Shown: one piece after another, positions 52,848 through 57,716 of the stretch
How the letters are laid out: every line of letters starts with the position of its first letter
Position numbering within the stretch: position 1 is the stretch's first letter
Source: a virus
Virus record (IMG/VR): IMGVR_UViG_3300025132_008330
Location: 1-57,716 of that record
Length of the DNA stretch: 57,716 nucleotides
Strand: one strand, 5' to 3'
Made by a program: the position numbers and the translations under genes
The notes under the pieces: generated by a model
Database searches by the model: none
Seen by the model: the letters and a program-made list of their open reading frames with translations, nothing else
Told to the model about the DNA's origin: nothing

Positions 52848-54166
52848 TATTCAAACACCTCCTCTCCCAAAGAGTCGAGCCAATTTTCTACATCAAACTC
52901 CTCTTGCTTATATACAGCATCTGAGAATTGCTTATATTGATTAGCATTTGTAAATCTAGATCTTAGATATTTATTTAAATCAGTTGCTGTTTTTTTATAA
53001 TCTTTATAATTTTCGTAAACATCTTGCAGGGCGATCTTGTAACTATTCTCTACTGGGTATGCCCACAACGCATGTTCTTCTATCACACCTTTCCAGACTG
53101 CATGTGGTGGGACCTGACCCATTTGATGATTAACTTTTGCAAAATAAGGAATCATTTTCTTTTTAGATTTTTTGCTTTTTCTTCCTTTTTCTGGTGCATA
53201 TAAGAAATCAACTTGCCCGCTCCAACCCATGGCAACAACTGGGACTTTATGATACGCTGCCTCGAACATTGGTAGTCCAAAACCTTCGCCGTGAGCGAGA
53301 TTAATAAACCCCTTCACGCTGTTGTGTTGATATAACCCGTTCATTTCCTCTTCGGTCATGTCGCCATGCAAAAGATAAACTTTACACTTGCTGCCCTTTA
53401 AACGATCAGAGTTAAGAAGGTTTTTCATCCTATCTTTTGACAACTCCCTGTCAATATTCGAAGTATTTTTCACTGCTGCTTTAACTATTAGTCCAACATC
53501 TTCGTTGTCTTTAAAGTGCTCAACAAACCACCCGACCGTGGCCTCCAAGTTTTTCCTCGGACCCCATTGAGCAATTGTTAAAAAATTAAATTTTGTTGGA
53601 AACTTATGATCAAATTTAACAGTTTCTGTCTCTTTTACTGGATAATTGACAACCTCAATTTCTGGATGTTGATCATTGTCTTCTTGCAACTTCAATTTCT
53701 GTACGATATTTCCTTCTCTATCTTGCATATCATATGATGTATTGTAAAAGACATCTTTTGCATGATTTGAAACAACAATAATTTTGTCCATTTCCATACA
53801 TTTTTGAATCCATATCGCTGATGTTCTGTCAGTTTCAATTCCGGCAGTATATCCGACATTATAAGCAGCCAAATCTGCGTCCCACTCATTAGGAATAGTC
53901 ACCTGCAATGATATATCGTATTTTTGCTTACTTGGAACACTTTGAGTTTGAGATTCGAAAATCATTGTCTTTTCTATAAGGGAGTCGATCCAGCGTCTTT
54001 CCTCATTGTTTTCCCAAGTCCAACTAAGTTGTCCCCAATTCGTTGGGACAACATGTATGTCAAACCTTTCCTCATGTTCTCTAAGAGACCTCATTGCAAA
54101 ACGAGCTTGCTCTCCATATCCAGACCTGCTCAAGACTGGACCTTTAACTAAAATTCTTTTTCTCAT
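52847..54166 (-). CDS. glycosyltransferase family 4
   Basis: 439 residues, GT-B fold. NLAHGEGFGLPMFEAAYHKVPVVAMGWSGQVDFL contains the E-x7-E motif that binds the donor nucleotide, and the FNFLTIAQWGPRKN linker is typical. The N-terminus MRKRILVKGPVLSRSGYGEQAR binds the acceptor side. A retaining enzyme; specificity unknown. The next gene is a second GT4 that ends directly before it. Confidence 0.85.
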   Translation of the reverse strand: MRKRILVKGPVLSRSGYGEQARFAMRSLREHEERFDIHVVPTNWGQLSWTWENNEERRWIDSLIEKTMIFESQTQSVPSKQKYDISLQVTIPNEWDADLAAYNVGYTAGIETDRTSAIWIQKCMEMDKIIVVSNHAKDVFYNTSYDMQDREGNIVQKLKLQEDNDQHPEIEVVNYPVKETETVKFDHKFPTKFNFLTIAQWGPRKNLEATVGWFVEHFKDNEDVGLIVKAAVKNTSNIDRELSKDRMKNLLNSDRLKGSKCKVYLLHGDMTEEEMNGLYQHNSVKGFINLAHGEGFGLPMFEAAYHKVPVVAMGWSGQVDFLYAPEKGRKSKKSKKKMIPYFAKVNHQMGQVPPHAVWKGVIEEHALWAYPVENSYKIALQDVYENYKDYKKTATDLNKYLRSRFTNANQYKQFSDAVYKQEEFDVENWLDSLGEEVFE

Positions 54167-55435
54167 TTATAACTCCGTAATGCTCCATGGTTTATACCCT
54201 TTTCTAGTATCCCAAGAGCCGCACTTTTCATGGATACTCGTCATAATATCAATCCATGTTTTATTGAAATTTTCAAAATTATAATTCTTTAAAACATGCT
54301 GTCTTCCTTTTCGACCCAACTCTTGTCTTTCTTCTTTCCCAATCTCATACATCTTATTTAATGCAGCGACAAAATCCTCTTCAGAAATTCTGTCTTCGTA
54401 AATATATGGAACTTGCTGAGATCCGATCAGGGCTTTTGAACACGGCTCAATACCTACACCAAACCATTCTTCTCCATCTGTCACTTGCTCCTGAAGACCA
54501 CCTGTCATGTTTACAACAATTGGAGTTCCACATGACAATGACTCTAAAGTTCCCAACCCAAACCCTTCAGCATCAGAAATATTAACGGTGACATCGGAAA
54601 TATTATACATTGCTGCTAGATTGTGTGGCGGAACTTTGTCTGTTGATATTAATACCTGTCCCTCATTGAGATTAAAATCCGAAAGTATCGCATTGATGTC
54701 CTGTCCATATGGATCATTTGGATCAGTGTGCAAAAGAAGAACGCACTTTTCTGCTTCTTTTTGATCAAGTTGTTTCAAAAAAGAGTCATACCAGTGAATA
54801 AGTGTTCCGGTTTGTTTTCTTTTTGCATTTCTGTTGTTCCACATGATGACAAACTTATCATCGGACCCAAAGTATTTCTCTCTTAACTCCTTTCTTTTAT
54901 CTTCATCTTCCAAGAGATTAAAGATGCTAGAATCAACCGCATGTGGAACATAAGACGACTCGACATCTTGCGTTGTCTGCTTCACAATATCGTGTGTCAC
55001 CTTAGAAATACATGCTATATAATCGTTTGAATCGTAGAATTTTTTATTGTATTTTGGAGCAGGATAATTATCCCATACATGATAATAAACCATAGGCATC
55101 AATGGTCTAATTTCATTTTCCATTTCCCATAGCCATTCCCAGAATCTAGGGTCTGTCATAAACCACAGCATGTCTGGCTTCTGAGTTCTGATTAAAGACC
55201 TTATAGCCTCTTGGTTTCCATATCCGTCAACAGGTTGAATTATCCAATCGTCTCCATATCCTTCTACTTTTGTAGGACTATAGTCATTATGTTTAATAGC
55301 TCCAGCCAAAGAAAATACTTGAAACTTTCCAGTTTTTAAAAGAGCTTCAATCATGTATTTTGTTTGAGTTCCAACACCCGATGGAGATAGTGGGTGGTCA
55401 CTAATGGTGAGTATTTTTATTTTTTTGTCTGTCAT
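54167..55435 (-). CDS. glycosyltransferase family 4
   Basis: 422 residues from the ATG at 55435 (MTDKKIKILTISDHP), overlapping the nuclease stop by ATGA; an in-frame TTG two codons upstream was rejected. DAEGFGLGTLESLSCGTPIVV is the GT4 donor-binding motif. The N-terminal half has LSPSGVGTQTKYMIEALL as in GT4 acceptor domains. It is the first glycosyltransferase gene in transcription order, so it may start or extend the glycan. No membrane anchors are seen. Confidence 0.85.
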   Translation of the reverse strand: MTDKKIKILTISDHPLSPSGVGTQTKYMIEALLKTGKFQVFSLAGAIKHNDYSPTKVEGYGDDWIIQPVDGYGNQEAIRSLIRTQKPDMLWFMTDPRFWEWLWEMENEIRPLMPMVYYHVWDNYPAPKYNKKFYDSNDYIACISKVTHDIVKQTTQDVESSYVPHAVDSSIFNLLEDEDKRKELREKYFGSDDKFVIMWNNRNAKRKQTGTLIHWYDSFLKQLDQKEAEKCVLLLHTDPNDPYGQDINAILSDFNLNEGQVLISTDKVPPHNLAAMYNISDVTVNISDAEGFGLGTLESLSCGTPIVVNMTGGLQEQVTDGEEWFGVGIEPCSKALIGSQQVPYIYEDRISEEDFVAALNKMYEIGKEERQELGRKGRQHVLKNYNFENFNKTWIDIMTSIHEKCGSWDTRKGYKPWSITEL

Positions 55436-56205
55436 GGGCAATGTTCCGTTCTGTGAAATTCACACTTACTGCAAGCAAGTCTGTTTTTTATGAAGTTTTT
55501 CTTTTCAATATTGTATACAGCCTTTTTCAAAAAGTTAAGAGCATTTTCTGTTTTTTTTGTGCCGCTTGTGACACGAAAGATCTCTACTCTATCTTTTTTG
55601 GCTGTTCTTTTAAGCAGCGCAAAGTAAGTCTCCACAAGCTTTGGCTCAACATTGTGCTTTTTTGCCCAAAAATGTTTGTAAAAAGTAAGTTGATATGTCA
55701 TCATAGGATCAGATCGTCGTTTAGCATCCCAACCCCAAGAGCATGTTTTCCAGTCAATGATGTGATACCTGCCTTCGGGAGTTCTAATAATTAAATCAAT
55801 AAACCCCTTAAACTTATCTACCTCTTTTGGTTGAAAATACTCAATCATTTCCATCAAATCTTCCTCGGCGGCAACTACTTCATACTCACCGAAGTGCTCT
55901 TTCAAAGCAGGAAGGACCTCATCAAGGATAGGTGGGGCTTGAATCTTCATTTTTTCCACCAAATCACCCGATTTTTCGACATTTTCAGGCAAATTATCAA
56001 GTATTTCCTTGAATTTTAGTTGAAAAAAGGACTTTTTGTCGTCTAAACCCTCGGTCATCATCTTTTCACATGTGTCGTGAATAGCGTTACCAAAGGCGGT
56101 AAAAGCGTTACCTTGGAAGCCTTTTACCTTGTCTAAGTTCATTAATTTGTGATAATAAGGACAAAAGTTCCAGTTTTTTGCCTCTGAGAAGCTAATGTGA
56201 GCCAT
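55432..56205 (-). CDS. Cas4/AddB-like PD-(D/E)XK nuclease with 4Fe-4S cysteines
   Basis: 257 residues. FKGFIDLII and HIIDWKT give the D...D-x-K active site and MTYQLTFYK the conserved Gln of RecB-type PD-(D/E)XK nucleases. C15 (NFCPYYHKL) and C245, C248, C256 (CSKCEFHRTEHC) match the four-cysteine iron-sulfur staple of Cas4, AddB and phage exonucleases of this group. In phages such enzymes process DNA ends in recombination or replication; no CRISPR array is present here. It directly precedes the sugar operon in transcription order. Confidence 0.85.
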   Translation of the reverse strand: MAHISFSEAKNWNFCPYYHKLMNLDKVKGFQGNAFTAFGNAIHDTCEKMMTEGLDDKKSFFQLKFKEILDNLPENVEKSGDLVEKMKIQAPPILDEVLPALKEHFGEYEVVAAEEDLMEMIEYFQPKEVDKFKGFIDLIIRTPEGRYHIIDWKTCSWGWDAKRRSDPMMTYQLTFYKHFWAKKHNVEPKLVETYFALLKRTAKKDRVEIFRVTSGTKKTENALNFLKKAVYNIEKKNFIKNRLACSKCEFHRTEHCP

Positions 56206-56207
56206 TT

Positions 56208-56909
56208 TTACTCCATATTTGCTAAAGTTTCAAGCTTATTATACAATACGGGGCTAATATTTGCAAGGTATTTGTGATCTTTAAATAAGAAATATGCTTC
56301 GAAACCTCTTGCGAAGTATTCTCGTACAGAAGTGGCTGCGTATGGCGAGTAAAACAATCCATTAATGTAATTTCCAAGCTTTTTATATCCTACTTGATTA
56401 ACAAGATAATCGTCAAACTTGGCATCATAATCTAAATCATGAAATAAATTTTTATATTCTTGTGAATTTTCGTTATTTGCTTTTAATATTTGATATAACC
56501 TTTCTCTCTTGCCCAAAAACTCCCTTTGAAGTCTTCCATCTCCATATATATGATTAGAGTGTCTCTCTTCCACCGAATGGGCTATCTCGTGAACAATATC
56601 GTCTGCCATGTCTTTGGCATTATCTTGTACATTAATAACATATATTGCACCATCTTCATATGCTGCATTAAATCTTTTTTCTTGAAACTCTTGAAAATCA
56701 CCGATGTATATTACATCAATGCCGGATGCAAGGTATGGTGGTACACTCTTTTGTACCATATCTATAACTTGTTTTATGTTACTACTTCCATCCAAAAAAA
56801 ATAAATCTGGATTTATATAAACAGGAATGGAGTTGAACAAGAAATGTTCTTTTGAATTATTTTTACTTCTGGATGAAGATTCGTTTATATATTTTTTAAG
56901 GTTGCTCAT
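56208..56909 (-). CDS. zinc metallopeptidase (HEIAH), possibly ATLF-like
   Basis: 233 residues with H107-E-I-A-H111 in DDIVHEIAHSVEERH, the HExxH zinc motif, and E197 in SVREYFARGFEAYFL as a plausible third ligand, as in the anthrax lethal factor-like group. No signal peptide or membrane segment. It could act on a host protein or during phage maturation. The gene overlaps the upstream small gene by 14 bases. A role in virion assembly or counter-defence is open. Confidence 0.65.
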   Translation of the reverse strand: MSNLKKYINESSSRSKNNSKEHFLFNSIPVYINPDLFFLDGSSNIKQVIDMVQKSVPPYLASGIDVIYIGDFQEFQEKRFNAAYEDGAIYVINVQDNAKDMADDIVHEIAHSVEERHSNHIYGDGRLQREFLGKRERLYQILKANNENSQEYKNLFHDLDYDAKFDDYLVNQVGYKKLGNYINGLFYSPYAATSVREYFARGFEAYFLFKDHKYLANISPVLYNKLETLANME

Positions 56910-57207
56910 CTGTTTCGCTATTTTTTAATTCCTGCTCTACTAACCTCTCTCCAACCTCAACATCAACCATTGCCTGTTGATACCCTCTGATCCAATTTTC
57001 TTCAGCAACAGTTAAAACAAACTCGGGAAATTCTTTCGCTAAAGTGTTAACAATCATCTCAACAGTCACTTCATCATTTTCTGGTTTTTCTTTTTCTCCA
57101 ACATATTCTACAAGAAAAGTTTTTAATTCATTTTCCTTGTCAACTGCTTGATTAGAGACCTCTTGATATTGACTTAAATCAACATCATTAAAATTAATTT
57201 CATTCAT
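56896..57207 (-). CDS. small acidic hypothetical protein
   Basis: 103 residues, strongly acidic, with a short predicted helical middle (NTLAKEFPEFVLTVAEENWIRGYQQAM). I recognise no family with certainty. An ACGGAG site stands 7 bases before the ATG. It is the first protein gene after the tRNA, and its stop overlaps the metallopeptidase start by 14 bases. Expression would follow the promoter at 57310-57338. Confidence 0.6.
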   Translation of the reverse strand: MNEINFNDVDLSQYQEVSNQAVDKENELKTFLVEYVGEKEKPENDEVTVEMIVNTLAKEFPEFVLTVAEENWIRGYQQAMVDVEVGERLVEQELKNSETDEQP

Positions 57208-57222
57208 TTTTTTCTCCGTATT

Positions 57223-57299
57223 TGGTGGACCCCCTCGGACTCGAACCGAGGACCTAACCGTTATGAGCGGTGTGCTCTAACCAACTGAGCTAGAGGTCC
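57223..57299 (-). tRNA. tRNA-Ile(CAU), lysidine type; tRNA-Met(CAU) is the alternative
   Basis: 77 bases with a complete cloverleaf and an encoded 3' CCA. The acceptor stem (GGACCTC with GGGGTCC), D arm (GCTC/GAGC), anticodon loop CTCATAA with anticodon CAT, and T arm (CTCGG, TTCGAGT, CCGAG) all fit. Only position 27:43 (C/T) does not pair. The anticodon alone would be Met, but C4:G69 and C5:G68 in the acceptor stem are known features recognised by TilS, which changes C34 to lysidine to read AUA. AUA codons are frequent in this AT-rich phage, so tRNA-Ile2 fits the need. Confidence is high for a tRNA and moderate for Ile. Confidence 0.9.
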
Positions 57300-57309
57300 A
57301 ATATAAAAC

Positions 57310-57338
57310 AATATAGTGCAATATTTAAGCTTTGTCAA
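57310..57338 (-). promoter_or_regulatory. sigma70-type promoter, TTGACA - 17 - TATATT
   Basis: On the minus strand a perfect -35 TTGACA (57333-57338) and TATATT (57310-57315) are 17 bases apart. The predicted start near 57303 is about 4 bases before the mature tRNA end at 57299. It lies in the 47-base gap after PhoH and should drive the tRNA and the genes downstream of it. No terminator follows the tRNA, so read-through into the nuclease and glycan genes is possible. Confidence 0.75.
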
Positions 57339-57346
57339 GAAAAAAG

Positions 57347-57716
57347 TTATAAAATCTTTGCTGCTAGAGTAGCAACCTTTGACCGCTCGCCTTTCTGGAG
57401 GGTAATGTGACCTGATATATCGTGTTCTTTAAACTTTTCAACAGCATAGGTAAGTCCGTTGGAAGTCTCGTCGATGTAAATATTGTCGATTTGCTCGATA
57501 TCACCAGTAAGAATTATTTTTGTTCCCTCGCCAACACGGGTAAGGATAGTCTTAAGTTCATGTCGTGTGAGGTTTTGTGCTTCGTCAATAATAATGAAGG
57601 CATTTGTGATAGAACGCCCTCGGATGTATGTGATGGCTTCTATCTCGATCACACCCTTCTCGAAGTACATTTTGACTGTATCTCTATCATTTCCTAGTAA
57701 AAACTCTAGATTATCC
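57347..57716 (-). CDS. phoH: PhoH-like ATPase, 5' end outside window
   Basis: The C-terminal 122 codons of a PhoH family protein; the reading frame stays open to the right edge, so the start is outside. DNLEFLLGNDRDTVKMYFEKG, the Walker B FIIIDEAQNLT and the LTGDIEQID segment are PhoH signatures. PhoH is an RNA-helicase-type ATPase of uncertain role common in marine phages. The tRNA promoter follows in the gap after its stop. Confidence 0.9.
   Translation of the reverse strand, partial: DNLEFLLGNDRDTVKMYFEKGVIEIEAITYIRGRSITNAFIIIDEAQNLTRHELKTILTRVGEGTKIILTGDIEQIDNIYIDETSNGLTYAVEKFKEHDISGHITLQKGERSKVATLAAKIL

Noticed and set aside
55432-56205. CRISPR link of the Cas4-like nuclease
   Set aside because: No direct-repeat array and no other cas gene in the window; phages often have this nuclease type alone.
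57223-57299. Assignment as elongator tRNA-Met on anticodon alone
   Set aside because: Anticodon CAT is shared by tRNA-Ile2; acceptor pairs C4:G69 and C5:G68 favour the lysidine-type Ile tRNA, though Met is not excluded.
1-57716. Prophage or integrated element
   Set aside because: No integrase, repressor, attachment repeat or bacterial gene flanks are visible; gene content is that of a lytic-type T4-superfamily phage.

Overview
The window is a gene-dense piece of a tailed-phage genome of the contractile, T4-superfamily type. Every supported gene, and the single tRNA, lies on the minus strand, so the transcription units read from right to left. I see no ribosomal RNA, insertion sequence, integrase, attachment site or CRISPR array. 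Noncoding gaps are mostly under 90 bases and many genes join by ATGA or TAATG overlaps. The T4-type parts are a gp47/SbcD-like nuclease (cut by the left edge), a DnaG-type primase, a RuvC-like resolvase, gp6-like and gp25-like baseplate wedge proteins, a hub/spike pair and a gp55-like late sigma factor. A PhoH-like ATPase is cut by the right edge. Base composition is AT-rich. A cluster of three small proteins next to the sigma factor, the PhoH gene and the large sugar cluster recall marine T4-like phages, but this comes from memory and was not searched. The host cannot be named from the sequence.

Layout from left to right. (1) 1-3662, DNA metabolism: gp47-like nuclease, two small KOW/SH3-like proteins behind a sigma70-type promoter that is interleaved with a terminator hairpin, a secreted lipoprotein with an RTX-toxin-type calcium-binding module, primase, and RuvC-like nuclease. 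(2) 3687-36932, virion structure: two pairs of related structural proteins, several giant proteins of 1319, 1353, 1640 and 3102 residues, wedge proteins gp6 and gp25, a spike-like protein ending in a histidine motif, and a hub protein joining an OB-like region to a VanY-like region. (3) 36932-38668: a small helical protein, gp55-like sigma, a membrane protein, a zinc ribbon and a small conserved protein. (4) 38670-55435, about 17 kb of surface-sugar genes: GDP-mannose dehydratase and GDP-fucose synthase, a GmhA-like isomerase, a lysine-6-aminotransferase-like enzyme, a HAD phosphatase, a CMP-sugar synthetase fused to a cupin, a GT29 sialyltransferase-like enzyme, an RmlB-like dehydratase, an RfbH/E1-type iron-sulfur 3-dehydrase, a reductase/epimerase, a split transketolase, an HldE-like nucleotidyltransferase and six more glycosyltransferases. 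(5) 55432-57716: Cas4/AddB-like nuclease, zinc metallopeptidase, a small acidic protein, tRNA-Ile(CAU) with its own sigma70-type promoter, and PhoH.

The most unusual part is the sugar cluster. It looks able to build and attach several rare sugars. One sub-operon (dehydratase, 3-dehydrase, reductase, split transketolase) is consistent with a two-carbon-branched 3,6-dideoxyhexose. A second pairs a CMP-sugar synthetase with a sialyltransferase-fold enzyme. The product could decorate the virion or remodel the host envelope; the sequence does not decide between these.

Regulation: two good sigma70-type promoters (17-base spacers) stand before the leftmost genes and the tRNA, as expected for early expression by host polymerase. 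The gp55-like factor implies a separate late class. A nine-base motif (TATAAATAG on the plus strand) recurs in three intergenic gaps of the structural region and is a candidate late or processing signal.
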